Positions 52,365 to 63,169 of a stretch of DNA of 64,000 nt are shown here, in pieces (within the stretch, counting starts at the first letter, position 1; each line of letters starts with the position of its first letter). Where the stretch lies: contig NZ_JACCAS010000002.1 of NCBI RefSeq assembly GCF_013409255.1, positions 3,338,001 to 3,402,000 of the forward strand. The letters run 5' to 3'. The notes below the pieces were generated by a model. The model was not told where the DNA came from. It saw only the letters and a program-made list of their open reading frames with translations, and made no database searches. Both the position numbers and the translations under genes were made by a program. Origin of the DNA: Paraburkholderia bryophila (GTDB lineage Bacteria > Pseudomonadota > Gammaproteobacteria > Burkholderiales > Burkholderiaceae).

Positions 52365-53187
52365 TGTTGCCGACTACCTTGAAACCCGGCCGCTAACGCC
52401 GACCGCGGCTGCCGTGCCGATCGTGTCGATTTCGGCTTTAACGGGCGCCGTCATGTCGCCGCAAGCGAAACAGGCCGGGCTCGCCGCCCCCGACGCGAAA
52501 CGCGCCGGCGTGCCCTGTTCGAGTTGCGCGATGCATTCCTTCTGCATGCCCGAAGGTTTGACGAGCGCCGAGGCCGAGCGCATTGAAGCGTTGATCTGCC
52601 CGTCGCGCACCATCCGCAATGGCGAGACGTTGTTCCGCACCGGCGACTCGTTCCAGAGTCTCTACGCGGTTCGCGCGGGCTCGTTCAAGACCATCGTGAT
52701 GCATCGCGACGGCCGCGAGCAGGTCACGGGCTTTCATCAGGCCGGCGACATGCTCGGCCTCGACGGTGTCTGCTCAGGCCACCATAGTTGCGACGCGGTC
52801 GCGATCGAAGATAGTCAGGTTTGCATCATCCCGTTCCATCTGCTCGAGGCTATGTGCCGCGACGTCAAGGTCGTGCAGCAGCACGTGCATCGCATGATGG
52901 GCGGCGAGATTGTGCGCGAGGCGACGCTGATGATGCTGCTCGGCACGATGTCCGCCGAGCAGCGCGTCGCGACGTTCCTGCTGAACCTGTCGGGCAAGCT
53001 GCAGAAGCGCGGCTACTCGCCGGCCGAATTCCATCTGCGCATGACGCGCGAGGAGATCGGCAGCTATCTCGGCATGAAGCTCGAAACCGTCAGCCGGATG
53101 TTGTCGAAATTCCAGAAAGACGGTCTGGTCGACACGCACGGCAAACAGATCCGGATCCTCGACATGGACGGTCTGCGCCGCGTGTAA
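52357..53187 (+). CDS. FNR/ANR-type oxygen-sensing transcription factor
   Basis: A 276-residue Crp/Fnr activator. Cysteines C54, C57, C63 (CSSCAMHSFC) and C156 (QVCIIPF) have the spacing of FNR C20, C23, C29 and C122, so it should hold an oxygen-labile [4Fe-4S] cluster. The recognition helix has E-x2-S-R in LGMKLETVSRMLSKF, predicting TTGAT-N4-ATCAA sites. The N-terminus is about 30 residues longer than E. coli FNR. The matching boxes before the alcohol dehydrogenase and stress-protein genes indicate local targets. Confidence 0.94.
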   Translation: MSDVADYLETRPLTPTAAAVPIVSISALTGAVMSPQAKQAGLAAPDAKRAGVPCSSCAMHSFCMPEGLTSAEAERIEALICPSRTIRNGETLFRTGDSFQSLYAVRAGSFKTIVMHRDGREQVTGFHQAGDMLGLDGVCSGHHSCDAVAIEDSQVCIIPFHLLEAMCRDVKVVQQHVHRMMGGEIVREATLMMLLGTMSAEQRVATFLLNLSGKLQKRGYSPAEFHLRMTREEIGSYLGMKLETVSRMLSKFQKDGLVDTHGKQIRILDMDGLRRV

Positions 53188-53253
53188 CCACCACGGCGCA
53201 ACAGAGGAACCGAGCAACAGCACGGCGGTATGGCAACGCGCAGGCGCTCAGGC

Positions 53254-53445
53254 TTAAGCGCTGTCGTGAGGCGTCGGAATCAGCAGCGCGACGAAACCGA
53301 TCACGCCGATCACCAACGCCGCCGCGCCGTAGTGAATGAAACCGGGGCTGTCGTCCAGCAGGCCGCGGATCGCCGCGCCGATCCCCGCCAATGCCGTGAA
53401 CACCGCTACCACCGCGCAAACGATTCTGGATTCGCCACTGACCAT
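53254..53445 (-). CDS. Small two-helix membrane protein
   Basis: A 63-residue protein with two transmembrane helices (IVCAVVAVFTALAGIGAAIR; ALVIGVIGFVALLIPTP). ATG 53445 has an excellent ribosome site (CCCAGGAGGACATC). It is convergent with fnr. Family unknown; small membrane proteins of this sort are common near stress genes. Confidence 0.65.
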   Translation of the reverse strand: MVSGESRIVCAVVAVFTALAGIGAAIRGLLDDSPGFIHYGAAALVIGVIGFVALLIPTPHDSA

Positions 53446-53774
53446 GATGTCCTCCTGGGCCGAGGCACGCGAGGCCCGGCGCGGAGGGTGTCCGCGAGCC
53501 GGTGAGTCGACGTCGAACGATTATCATCGGCCTGTTTGAGCCGCAGTGGTTGATTTGCAGCAAGAAGTTTTCACGACGGTCCACAACGGTCCTCAACGGT
53601 CCGCCGCGGCACGGTTCATCACGTTTCGCCGGCCCGGACCGCGGCGCCGCCATCCGCCTCTGGCGCCGGCGTGCTGCCGTGCCGCAATGCCTTCACCCGC
53701 TCGGCCACGCTCCTCGCACCGCGCCGCGCCCGCACGGCCAGCAGTCCCCACGTCGAATTGACGATCTGCACGGT
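53446..53774. other. Intergenic stretch, no gene seen
   Basis: About 330 bases between two minus-strand genes. Open frames on the plus strand here are mirror frames of the GNAT-like gene or have arginine-rich translations. The right part may hold a transcription end for the GNAT-like gene, but no hairpin with T tract was seen. Confidence 0.45.
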
Positions 53775-54824
53775 CTACGCGGTGCTCGCCTCGTCGCGCG
53801 ACCAGTACGATTTGAAGCGCTCGACACCGACGCCGAAGTCGAGGTCGTAACCGTTATCGAAGGCCCACTTGACGCATTGCTCGACCGCGATCAAGCCGGG
53901 ACAGCATTTGCCGAAGTACGGGTCGTAGCCCGCGAAAATCGCGCTGGCCCACGGGTTGCCCAGACTGACGATAATCTCGGCCACCGGCGCTTCGTCCAGC
54001 GTGACCACGATCAGGCGCGCCATCGAAGGCACGTCGGCCGAATAAATCAGCTTGCCGAGAAAACGCTCGAACTCCGGCGAGTCGAGCCACACGCTGCGTT
54101 TGCCGACCCGGTCGCTCCAGCTGCGCTTGCAGTTGAACATCCATTCGATGATCGCCGCAGTCTCGCTTTCCTCGGACGGATCCATCACGCGCACGGCCAC
54201 TTCGCCTTCCTTCGACAGCCGGTTCGCGAAGGTGCCGGGCCGTTTGCCGAACAGCGTGCCGAGCGAACTGCAATACTCGTCCCACGTCCCCTGGCCGCGC
54301 AGTTTCGCCGCCGACGCGTTATGCGCTTCGGCGAACAGCACATGACGTTCCTGTGTCACCAACCGGTGCAGATCGAGCGTGTTGCGCACATACGGCAGGT
54401 GAATGAAGTCGGCGCCGCAGCGCCGCCGAGCCGTGTCCCAGGCGCCCTCCACCCGGGCCGCCGTCGCCGCGTCGTTCTCGACGAGGACGCTCGTGTAGTC
54501 GCCGCCTTCGGGGCCGAGCGGCACCAGGTAGGTCCACAGCACGCGCTTCACCGTTTCGAGCGGCCAGATCATCACCAGTTGCCCGGCTTCGCGACACACG
54601 ATGCATTTGAGCCCGCGGCCATGCGGCTTCGTCACGTGTTTCCATGCGAGCCAGCAAAAGTTGAACGACTGGTAGTAATAACCGTGCGCCTTCAACCAGA
54701 GCGCATCCCATTCCGGCTGCAATGCGCGAAAATCGTCTTCGTCGCTGATGATGTCGTAATGCCGCGTGCTCGGGGTGTTCGAGGTACTTTGAGTGCTCTG
54801 CTCGGTCTGCGTAATCGCGTCCAC
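53775..54824 (-). CDS. GNAT-like acyltransferase (BioF2/CelD-type)
   Basis: A 349-residue protein from GTG 54824, which has CCGGGAGCCAAT just upstream. The sequence YDIISDEDDFRALQPEWDAL starts the CelD/BioF2-like half, and the C-terminal half has the acetyltransferase fold (ETAAIIEWMFNCKRSWSDRV; SMARLIVVTLDEAPVAEIIV; GYDLDFGVGVERFKSYWSRD). Proteins of this kind are linked to exopolysaccharide or cell-envelope modification. The same frame is open back to 55037 with ATGs at 54980 and 54920; the residues between are not similar to the family, so the shorter form is preferred. Confidence 0.75.
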   Translation of the reverse strand: MDAITQTEQSTQSTSNTPSTRHYDIISDEDDFRALQPEWDALWLKAHGYYYQSFNFCWLAWKHVTKPHGRGLKCIVCREAGQLVMIWPLETVKRVLWTYLVPLGPEGGDYTSVLVENDAATAARVEGAWDTARRRCGADFIHLPYVRNTLDLHRLVTQERHVLFAEAHNASAAKLRGQGTWDEYCSSLGTLFGKRPGTFANRLSKEGEVAVRVMDPSEESETAAIIEWMFNCKRSWSDRVGKRSVWLDSPEFERFLGKLIYSADVPSMARLIVVTLDEAPVAEIIVSLGNPWASAIFAGYDPYFGKCCPGLIAVEQCVKWAFDNGYDLDFGVGVERFKSYWSRDEASTA

Positions 54825-55094
54825 ATTGGCTCCCGGAAAGCCGGACGTGCTGACGCGCGCGCAGGTACGTCGCGGACACGAAGCATCGCCGGCATGGGTG
54901 AAAACGGATTCGGAAAGCATGCGCCGGCGCATTATTCGCGTGTGTGCGGTGCCGAACATTACAGTACCGCAACGCGACATTTCAAAACCTTTCAGTGACG
55001 CCGAACAAGCGCCGCGCAGGAACCGCAGTTGAGTCACAGGTGCGTCGCAGGTGCGTTATTCTTTGCGCCGAAGGCTCGCCACGAGGAGGCAATC

Positions 55095-55496
55095 ATGAAT
55101 AACAGGCGTTTTTGCTATCGGTCTCTGGGCGCGGCGGCCTCCGTGCTGCTCATGCTAATCATGTCGCTGACCCCACCGCCCGTGCTGGCGAGCGAAGAAG
55201 GCGCCAACGCCAGCACCGAAGTCGCCGGCCAGCGCGCGCGATTTATGCAGGACTTCTGCGGCGCGTCGCCGGAAGACATCGCGCAATACAAGGAAAAACT
55301 CAGCAAGATCCTCACCGAAGCGAGCGACTTCGATACCCGCTGGCAGAACGGCTGGCGGCGCGGCGAGCGCGACGCGCTGCAGTTGCGCGCGCTGCAACTA
55401 AACTCGCCGGCCGAATTCGCCACGCGCGTCAAAAACAACTGCGAGCGCGTCCGGTGGCAGGCCGACAACTCGCTGCGGCCACGCCCACCGAAGTAG
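55095..55496 (+). CDS. Small secreted protein, unknown function
   Basis: A 133-residue protein. The signal peptide is residues 1-32 (LGAAASVLLMLIMSLTPPPV then LASEE). The mature part is helical and charged, with two Cys (DFCGASPED and NNCERVRWQ) that may pair. ATG 55095 is preceded by ACGAGGAGGCAATC. No family recognised. It precedes mreB by 120 bases. Confidence 0.7.
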   Translation: MNNRRFCYRSLGAAASVLLMLIMSLTPPPVLASEEGANASTEVAGQRARFMQDFCGASPEDIAQYKEKLSKILTEASDFDTRWQNGWRRGERDALQLRALQLNSPAEFATRVKNNCERVRWQADNSLRPRPPK

Positions 55497-56660
<1,164 letters not shown>

Positions 56661-56685
56661 CTCTCGTACGACAGTCGGCGGCCGT

Positions 56686-57462
56686 TCAGGACACGAACGG
56701 CAACTTGCTATCTCGTGCGGCCGCCAGCATGGACAGCGTGATCTTGCGCACCTCCAGCTTGCTCTGCGTGATATGCGCGCGCAGCAGGATGATCGCTTCG
56801 GTCAGCCGGCCGCGTTCGATCAGGTTCAGCATGGTCGAATGTTCGTCGTAGGTGGCGCTGGTGCGGTGCGGTTTCAGAAAATCCAGTCGCCGCACAATGC
56901 GAATCCGTTCGGTCACTTCGTTATGCACGCGCAGCATCTCCGCGTTGCCGGTGGCGGCCACCAGTTGCCGGTGAAAGTTTTCGTCCATGCCGAACATTTT
57001 CACCGGATCGCTCTCGCGCTGCGCGGGTTCGACACACCACACCGCCTTCAACGCCTCCAGCACCGCATGCGCGGTGTCGCCACCCGCGCCGATCCGTTCG
57101 ACGGCCGCCACTTCCAGCACGATGCGTAGATCGTAGAGCTGATCGAGCTGATCAAAGTTGATCGGCGAGACCTTCCAGCCGCGCCGGAAGCCGACTTCCA
57201 GATAGCCTTCGCGTTGCAGCCGGAACAGGCCGTCGCGCATCGGCGTGCGCGACACGCCGTAGTGCTGCGCAATGCCGTTTTCCGAAAAACGGTCGCCGGG
57301 AAACAGCCGGAAACTGAAGATGTCGGTTTTCAGTTGCTGATAAACCTGTTCGGCAAGCGGATTGGCCGCGGCCGGCGAACTCGCCGCAGCGGGCGCGGCG
57401 GGCGGGTCCTGCGTGCCCGCGCCAGTGGGCGTCTCGAGCAGATTCGTCGGATCGTCGTTCAT
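56686..57462 (-). CDS. GntR/FCD-family regulator of the ureide locus
   Basis: A 258-residue regulator. A Pro/Ala-rich leader of about 35 residues is followed by the winged helix-turn-helix (LAEQVYQQLKTDIFSFRLFP, SENGIAQHYGVSRTPMRDGL) and the FCD effector domain with metal-binding Asp/His (LRIVLEVAAVER; DENFHRQLVAATGNAEMLRV). It is the last gene in the same orientation as the hydrolase-transport genes, 35 bases after the AtzH-like gene, and is likely their repressor, responding to a ureide intermediate. Confidence 0.9.
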   Translation of the reverse strand: MNDDPTNLLETPTGAGTQDPPAAPAAASSPAAANPLAEQVYQQLKTDIFSFRLFPGDRFSENGIAQHYGVSRTPMRDGLFRLQREGYLEVGFRRGWKVSPINFDQLDQLYDLRIVLEVAAVERIGAGGDTAHAVLEALKAVWCVEPAQRESDPVKMFGMDENFHRQLVAATGNAEMLRVHNEVTERIRIVRRLDFLKPHRTSATYDEHSTMLNLIERGRLTEAIILLRAHITQSKLEVRKITLSMLAAARDSKLPFVS

Positions 57463-57497
57463 CTTGCCTAAGTCCCTTTTTTCTTATTATCGGCGTT

Positions 57498-57920
57498 TCA
57501 GCGCGCGCTTATCGGGTCGATCGTGTCGTCATGGTCGAGCGCGCCGATCAGGCTCACGTGAGCGGCGACGATTTTCCAGCCCTCAGTGGGACCAAGCCGC
57601 GCCCACGTCTGCATCTGGCGGCCGAGCAACGGTGTCGCGTCGCTGGTGAATTCAGTGCTGACGGTCGCGAAGTCGCGTCCGAAGGTCGTCACCACGGTGC
57701 GATGCAAGGTGCGCGACGTCGGCACCGGCTCGCAGCGCTCGCGCCACGCACGAATCGCCGCCCCGCCGTGCTGGATTTCGCCGATGCCGTAGCGGACTGT
57801 CTGCGGCGTGTGCCAGAACAGCGCGTTCATCGCGTCGATGTCGTGGTCGATCAGCGCCCGCTCGTAATCGGCAAACGCCGCCTGCACCTGCGCCACGATA
57901 TCGGGCTGATTTATTTCCAT
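57498..57920 (-). CDS. AtzH-like/HpxZ (DUF3225) protein
   Basis: A 140-residue SnoaL-fold protein ([60 protein letters not shown]). The family is found with oxalurate (HpxZ) and cyanuric acid/biuret (AtzH) catabolic genes and is thought to act on carboxylated ureide intermediates. It overlaps the upstream cysteine hydrolase gene by 10 bases, so the two are translationally coupled. ATG 57920 is the natural start. Confidence 0.85.
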   Translation of the reverse strand: MEINQPDIVAQVQAAFADYERALIDHDIDAMNALFWHTPQTVRYGIGEIQHGGAAIRAWRERCEPVPTSRTLHRTVVTTFGRDFATVSTEFTSDATPLLGRQMQTWARLGPTEGWKIVAAHVSLIGALDHDDTIDPISAR

Positions 57921-58606
57921 GCTGGGTGAGTCCCGTCGAGTTTCATCAAGGAAGACAGCGGCGCGGTCCAGCCGACAATACCGCCTTGCGAGCGCACCAT
58001 GTCGAGCGTCGCCTGTTTGAACGCGGGGAAATAGCTCGCGGTCGCGTCTTCGATCAGCAGGCTGTCGTAGCCGCGATCGTTGGCTTCGCGCATCGACGTC
58101 TGCACGCACACTTCGGTGGTCACGCCGGCGAACACCAGGTGCGTGATGCCGCGCAGCGCGAGTTCTTCTCCGAGGCGCGTCGCGTAGAACGCGCCCTTGC
58201 CCGGTTTGTCGATCACGAGTTCGCCGGCCAGCGGCGTGAGCGGCTCGACGATCGCATTGCCGGGTTCGCCGCGAATCAGAATGCGGCCCATCGGACCGGC
58301 ATCGCCGATACGCATGTTGGGCGCACCGCGCAGGCGTTTGGCCGGCGGGCAATCGGACAGGTCGGCGGCATGCGCTTCACGCGTATGCACGACCAGCCAG
58401 CCATGACGGCGTGCAAAGGCCAGCAGCGCGGCCACGGTCGGCACGATTTCCGCGAGCAGCGAGACGTCGTTGCCGAGCGATTCGCCGAAACCGCCCGGCT
58501 CGATGAAATCGCGCTGCATGTCGATTACAACGAGCGCGGTGGACTTGGCGTCGAAGGAAAACGGGCTGGGTTGAGCGTCGATCGTCGAGGTCGTGGCGGC
58601 GGTCAT
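57911..58606 (-). CDS. Isochorismatase-like cysteine hydrolase, possible triuret or ureide hydrolase
   Basis: A 231-residue cytosolic amidohydrolase of the cysteine-hydrolase superfamily. The catalytic triad is D29 (VVIDMQRDF), K134 ([10 protein letters not shown]) and C167 ([15 protein letters not shown]). It is clearly homologous to the biuret hydrolase encoded two genes upstream but differs around the substrate pocket ([12 protein letters not shown] in place of [12 protein letters not shown]). Triuret hydrolase TrtA belongs to the same family, so a triuret or other ureide substrate is plausible. The gene overlaps the ATPase stop by four bases (ATGA). Confidence 0.85.
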   Translation of the reverse strand: MTAATTSTIDAQPSPFSFDAKSTALVVIDMQRDFIEPGGFGESLGNDVSLLAEIVPTVAALLAFARRHGWLVVHTREAHAADLSDCPPAKRLRGAPNMRIGDAGPMGRILIRGEPGNAIVEPLTPLAGELVIDKPGKGAFYATRLGEELALRGITHLVFAGVTTEVCVQTSMREANDRGYDSLLIEDATASYFPAFKQATLDMVRSQGGIVGWTAPLSSLMKLDGTHPAWK

Positions 58607-60234
58607 TCGATCACTTCCTTGTAGTGTTCCGCGGGCACGGCGTGCCGCGCCGGGGTGTCGCCATGCCCGGCCATGTGTTGGCCGAGCACGGCACGATCCG
58701 CGTGCGCCGCCGGGGTGTCGAACACCAGTTCGCCTTCGGCGATCACCATGATGCGGTCCGCCAGTTCCAGCAATTCATCGAGGTCTTCGCTCACCAGCAG
58801 CACGGCGGCGCCGGCATCGCGCGCGGCCATCAGACGCGCATGAATATCGGCCACCGACGCGAAATCGAGCCCGAAAACCGGGTTCGCGACGATCAACACG
58901 TCCACCGGCTGGCCGAGTTCGCGCGCCAGCACCGCGCGCTGCACGTTGCCGCCCGACAGCGTGCCGATCGCTCGTTCGGGCAGCGGCGGCCGCACGTTGA
59001 ACTCCGCGATCCGCTGCGCCGCGCGCTCGCGCAACGCGCGACGGTCGAGCCACCAGCCGCCGCGCCGCAACGGCTCGCGGTCGAAGTCGCGCAACGCGAG
59101 ATTCTGCGCGATGCTCATCGCGCCGACGCAGGCGTTTTTCAGCGGTTCTTCGGGGATCGCGAACACGCGTCGCTGGGTCATCTCGGCCCGGGTCGCGTGG
59201 TACGGCTTGCCGGCAATCCACATGTCGCCGGTTTTGACGCGGCGCTGGCCGACCAGCGCTTCCACCAGTTCCTTCTGGCCGTTGCCGGACACACCCGCGA
59301 GTCCGAGAATTTCGCCCGCACGGACCGACAGCGTGGCGTGCTTCACCGCGGTGTGGCCGCGATCGTCTTCCACCGATACGTCGCGCAGTGCGAGACGCAC
59401 GGTAGCGGATTCGTCGACTGGTTTGCGCGGCAGACGTTCTACCTTGACGGCGGCGAGCACGGCGGCGGGTGTTGCTGTCGGGGTGGTCGCAGTCGTCGCC
59501 GTGCCCATCATCCACGCCGCGAGCTGGTCGCGGCTCGTGTCCGCGACCGCGCTCGTGCCGACTTGCCGGCCCTTGCGCAACACCGTGACGTCGTCCGCAT
59601 AGGCCATCACCTCACGAAACTTGTGCGTGATCATCAGCACCGTCAACTCGCCGCGCGTGGTCAACGCGCGCATCAGGCCCAGCACCTCATCGGCTTCCTG
59701 CGGCGTCAACACCGAGGTCGGTTCGTCGAGGATCAGAAACCGCTGCTGCAGATAAAGTTGCTTGAGAATTTCGAGCTTCTGCTTTTCGCCGGCCGCCAGC
59801 ACGGCGACCGGCGCGTCGAGCGGCAGACGGAACGGCATGCGCTGCATGAACGCGGCGAGCGCGGCGCGTTCCGCTTTCCAGTCGATTTTCCACGGCATCT
59901 GTCCGCGCGCGAGCAGCAGGTTTTCTTCGACCGACAGTCCGCTAGCCAGCGTGAAATGCTGATACACCATGCCGATGCCGAGCGCCTGCGCATCGCGCGG
60001 CGAATGGATGTGGACCTCGCGGTCGTCGGCGGCGATCTGCCCGTCGTCGAGCAGGCCGTAGCCGACCAGCCCCTTGACGAGGGTGCTCTTACCCGCGCCG
60101 TTTTCGCCGAGCAGCGCGTGGATCGTGCCGGCTTTGACCTTGAGCGAGACGCCGTCCAGCGCGCGGAATGCGCCGAACGATTTGCCCGCGTTCATCACTT
60201 CCACGCCGAGCGCTTGCCGCTGTGCCGTTGCCAT
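58603..60234 (-). CDS. Fused double-ATPase of a BMP-family ABC importer
   Basis: A 543-residue cytosolic protein with two ABC domains, as in simple-sugar/nucleoside importers. The first has Walker [14 protein letters not shown] and Walker [12 protein letters not shown]; its signature ([15 protein letters not shown]) is changed. The second has [13 protein letters not shown] in place of a canonical Walker A, signature [15 protein letters not shown] and [16 protein letters not shown] instead of the usual Walker B Asp-Glu, so it is probably catalytically weak. It starts two bases after biuH and overlaps the next hydrolase, locking transport and hydrolysis into one operon. Confidence 0.92.
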   Translation of the reverse strand: MATAQRQALGVEVMNAGKSFGAFRALDGVSLKVKAGTIHALLGENGAGKSTLVKGLVGYGLLDDGQIAADDREVHIHSPRDAQALGIGMVYQHFTLASGLSVEENLLLARGQMPWKIDWKAERAALAAFMQRMPFRLPLDAPVAVLAAGEKQKLEILKQLYLQQRFLILDEPTSVLTPQEADEVLGLMRALTTRGELTVLMITHKFREVMAYADDVTVLRKGRQVGTSAVADTSRDQLAAWMMGTATTATTPTATPAAVLAAVKVERLPRKPVDESATVRLALRDVSVEDDRGHTAVKHATLSVRAGEILGLAGVSGNGQKELVEALVGQRRVKTGDMWIAGKPYHATRAEMTQRRVFAIPEEPLKNACVGAMSIAQNLALRDFDREPLRRGGWWLDRRALRERAAQRIAEFNVRPPLPERAIGTLSGGNVQRAVLARELGQPVDVLIVANPVFGLDFASVADIHARLMAARDAGAAVLLVSEDLDELLELADRIMVIAEGELVFDTPAAHADRAVLGQHMAGHGDTPARHAVPAEHYKEVIE

Positions 60235-60236
60235 GA

Positions 60237-60929
60237 TCAGCCACCCAAGGTCTGGAGCAGCGCGGTCGAGTTCGAGACCGTGCCGAATACGCCGCCTTGC
60301 ATCGTGATCATGTGCAAGGCGGCGGCGTGATTGCCGGGATCGGTCGCGCCGCAGCAGTCGGCCAGCAGCGTGCATTCGAAGCCGCGGTCGTTGGCTTCGC
60401 GCATGGTCGTGTGAACGCAGACGTCGGTCGTGATGCCGGTCAGAATCAGATTCGCGATGCCGCGCGTGCGCAGGATCAGTTCGAGATCGGTCGCGCAGAA
60501 CGAGCCCTTGCCCGGTTTGTCGATCACGATTTCGCCCGCGAGCGGCTTCAGCTCGTCGATGATCTCCCAGCCCGGTTCGCCGCGCACGAGGATCCTGCCG
60601 CACGGACCGTCGTCGCCGATACCCACGCCGTCGGTGCCCGCGCGGCGGCTGCGCCAGCGCTTGTTGACGGGCAGGTCGGACAGATCGGGGCGGTGCCCTT
60701 CACGCGTATGGATGATCGTGAAGCCCTGCTCGCGCATCGTCTTCAGCACGCGGTTGATCGGCTCGATCGGCGCGCGCGTGAGCGACAGGTCGTAACCCAT
60801 CTTGTCGACATAGCCGCCGTGGCCGCAGAAATCCGTCTGCATGTCGATGATCACGAGCGCCGTGTTGTCCGGGCGCAGGTTGCCGTCGTAAGGCCACGGG
60901 TACGGCTTGGCTTCGATGAATCGGGTCAT
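60237..60929 (-). CDS. biuH: Biuret amidohydrolase-like cysteine hydrolase
   Basis: A 230-residue enzyme expected to split biuret to allophanate and ammonia. It closely resembles characterised rhizobial BiuH over its length: [50 protein letters not shown] and [20 protein letters not shown]. The catalytic triad is D29, K138 and C171 ([17 protein letters not shown]). ATG 60929 matches the family start; the longer open frame upstream is unrelated. It lies within an ABC-importer operon, 136 bases after the second permease. Confidence 0.88.
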   Translation of the reverse strand: MTRFIEAKPYPWPYDGNLRPDNTALVIIDMQTDFCGHGGYVDKMGYDLSLTRAPIEPINRVLKTMREQGFTIIHTREGHRPDLSDLPVNKRWRSRRAGTDGVGIGDDGPCGRILVRGEPGWEIIDELKPLAGEIVIDKPGKGSFCATDLELILRTRGIANLILTGITTDVCVHTTMREANDRGFECTLLADCCGATDPGNHAAALHMITMQGGVFGTVSNSTALLQTLGG

Positions 60930-61065
60930 GGTCGGGATGTCCTGGGTTGGGTTCGTTTGCGTCGTCTGCGTCGTTTTCGCTGAAGGCAACCCCGTTGGCG
61001 GAGGGCTTCGCGGCGAAAGCAGCAACAGCGTCTGGAGCGGCGTGAACATGTCGGCGGTGAAAACG

Positions 61066-61992
61066 TCAGCGGGTCAGGCTGAGTTCGCCGGGCGCGCCCG
61101 CGAGCGTGCGATCCGGACGGCAATTGACGATCATGATCGCGAGCGTCAGCACATACGGCGCGGCGTTGAACAGGTAATAGCCACTGGTCACGCCGACCGC
61201 CTGCAACGCGGGCCCGAGCGCGCCGGCCGCACCGAACAGCAACGCGGCCCATAGACAGCGCAACGGTTGCCAGCGCGCGAAAATCACCAGCGCGACGGCC
61301 ATCAATCCTTGTCCGCTGGAGAGCCCCTCGTTCCAGCTACCCGGGTACACCAGCGACAGATACGCCCCGCCGACTCCCGCGAATACACCGCCCACCGCCG
61401 TCGCGGCGATGCGTACGCGGGTGAGCGGATAGCCCATCGCGCGCGCGGTTTCGGCGTGATCGCCGACCAGCCGCAGCACCATCCCCCAACGTGTATTGCG
61501 CAGCCCCCATTGCAGAACGAAAGCCAGCGCCACACCGATCACGAACAGCAGATTCAGATGCAGCGCGTTATGCAGTTGCGGCGACGACGACCATGCGCCG
61601 AGATCGATAAACGGCAGCATCGGCGCTTGCGGTTCGATGAAGGGTTTGCCGAGATAGAACGCGAGTCCGGTGCCGAGCAGCATCAACGCGATGCCGAACG
61701 CAATGTCGGAGACGCGCGGCAGCGAGCACACGAGACCGTGCAGGCAGCCGAGCAGCAAGCCGACCAGACCGGCGGCGAGTACGCCCACCCACGGCGAGCC
61801 GCTCAGAAACGCGGCGGCGTAACCGCTCATCGCGCCGGAGACGAGAATGCCTTCGAGGCCGAGATTCACGCGCCCGCCTTTCTCGGTCAGACACTCGCCG
61901 AGACTGACGAACAGATACGGCGTGCTGACGCGGATCGCGCCGGCGAACAGCGACAGCAACAGGATCACGATGGGCGAGTGCATATCAGGCAT
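61066..61992 (-). CDS. BMP-family ABC importer permease, second subunit
   Basis: A 308-residue inner-membrane permease with about nine helices ([33 protein letters not shown] region; [20 protein letters not shown] coupling segment). It matches the YufQ/RbsC-like permease class of purine-nucleoside importers. It overlaps the other permease gene by eight bases from ATG 61992; ATG 61983 would give no overlap. Likely substrates are ureides, in keeping with the intercalated hydrolases. Confidence 0.9.
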   Translation of the reverse strand: MPDMHSPIVILLLSLFAGAIRVSTPYLFVSLGECLTEKGGRVNLGLEGILVSGAMSGYAAAFLSGSPWVGVLAAGLVGLLLGCLHGLVCSLPRVSDIAFGIALMLLGTGLAFYLGKPFIEPQAPMLPFIDLGAWSSSPQLHNALHLNLLFVIGVALAFVLQWGLRNTRWGMVLRLVGDHAETARAMGYPLTRVRIAATAVGGVFAGVGGAYLSLVYPGSWNEGLSSGQGLMAVALVIFARWQPLRCLWAALLFGAAGALGPALQAVGVTSGYYLFNAAPYVLTLAIMIVNCRPDRTLAGAPGELSLTR

Positions 61993-63109
61993 GGGTCTGC
62001 TCCAGTTGCACGGCAGGTTCGGTACGCGCGGCGGCCTGCAATTTCACGCGCCACGCGGCAATCCGGCCGCCGAGCGCTTCCCATGCAAGCAGGTTGGCGA
62101 ACAGCAGGCCTTGCAGCACCAGCGTGGTGGCGTCGGGCAGATCGAGATGCCGTTGCAGCAGGCTGCCGCTCGCTTCGATGCCGCCGATCATCAGCGCGCA
62201 CGCAATGATGGCGAGCGGATTCTGGCGCGCGGCGAAGGCCACGAGGATGCCCGCGTAACCGTAGCCCGCGAGCAGCGACGCATTTGCGCTGCCCTGCACC
62301 GCCGCGACCTCGAACATGCCGCCGAGGCCGGCCGCCGCGCCGCCGAGCACGCAGGCGCCGAGCGCCAGCAGGTTGACGGGCAGGCCGACCAGCCGCGCGG
62401 CGCGATGGCTGCCGCCCACCACGCGCATCGCGAAACCTTGCGTGCTGAATTTCACGAAGACCCACGCGGCGAGACACGCCACCACGCCCCAAAACAAGCC
62501 CCAATGCGTGTCAAGTCCCGGGATCGAGCCGATCATCAGCGCGTCGGGCACCGGCAGCGTCGACGGTTTGTTCAGGCTTGCGGGATCGCGCAACGGCCCT
62601 TCCACCAGATGCTTGAACACGGCGATCGCGATATACGACATCAGCAGGCTGCTGATCGTCTCGTTGACGCCGCGCCACTGCCGCAACGCCCCGACCGCGC
62701 CGATCCAGACGCCGCCGGCCAGCATGCCGGCGAGCGCCATCAGCGGTGTGGCGATCAGCCAGGGCGTGTTGTGCGGCAGCAGTTGCGGGACGATCGCCGC
62801 GCCCAGACCACCGAGCGCGAGCGCCCCTTCGCCGCCGATCACGATCAGCCCGACCTGTGCCGGCAAGGCCACGCACAACGCGGTCAGCATCAGCGGCGCG
62901 GCGCGCAGCAAGGTGCTTTGCCACGCGAACGACGAACCGAACGCGCCTTCGAAGATCAAACCGATTGCATCGGGCGCGGGCTGTCCTTGCACCAGCAGGA
63001 ACAACGAAAACAGCAGCAAGGTGCCGAGCACCGCCAACACGGTCGGCAGCGCGGGCAGGAGCGACAGCAGCGCTCTCGCGGCGAAGGGATTGGGGGGATG
63101 GGCACGCAT
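61985..63109 (-). CDS. BMP-family ABC importer permease, first subunit
   Basis: A 374-residue permease (YufP class) with about ten helices, opening with AARALLSLLPALPTVLAVLG and carrying LIVIGGEGALALGGLGAAIV, the family's glycine-rich loop, and AMRVVGGSHRAARLVGLPVN as the coupling helix. ATG 63109 has CAGGAGCCGTG directly upstream; a GTG one codon earlier is possible. It follows the binding-protein gene by about 60 bases. Confidence 0.9.
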   Translation of the reverse strand: MRAHPPNPFAARALLSLLPALPTVLAVLGTLLLFSLFLLVQGQPAPDAIGLIFEGAFGSSFAWQSTLLRAAPLMLTALCVALPAQVGLIVIGGEGALALGGLGAAIVPQLLPHNTPWLIATPLMALAGMLAGGVWIGAVGALRQWRGVNETISSLLMSYIAIAVFKHLVEGPLRDPASLNKPSTLPVPDALMIGSIPGLDTHWGLFWGVVACLAAWVFVKFSTQGFAMRVVGGSHRAARLVGLPVNLLALGACVLGGAAAGLGGMFEVAAVQGSANASLLAGYGYAGILVAFAARQNPLAIIACALMIGGIEASGSLLQRHLDLPDATTLVLQGLLFANLLAWEALGGRIAAWRVKLQAAARTEPAVQLEQTHA

Positions 63110-63169
63110 CACGGCTCCTGGATTCAGACAAACTCGTCAAGCAAAAACGTGTCGCGCACAGCGCCGCGA

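Noticed and set aside
53502..54998. A 498-codon plus-strand open frame opposite the GNAT-like gene
   Set aside because: The translation is Arg/His-rich without recognisable motifs and arises from codon bias of the real minus-strand gene.
58603..60603. A 666-residue version of the ABC ATPase beginning at 60603
   Set aside because: The extra upstream residues are the out-of-frame translation of biuH; ATG 60234 directly after the biuH stop gives the proper family start.
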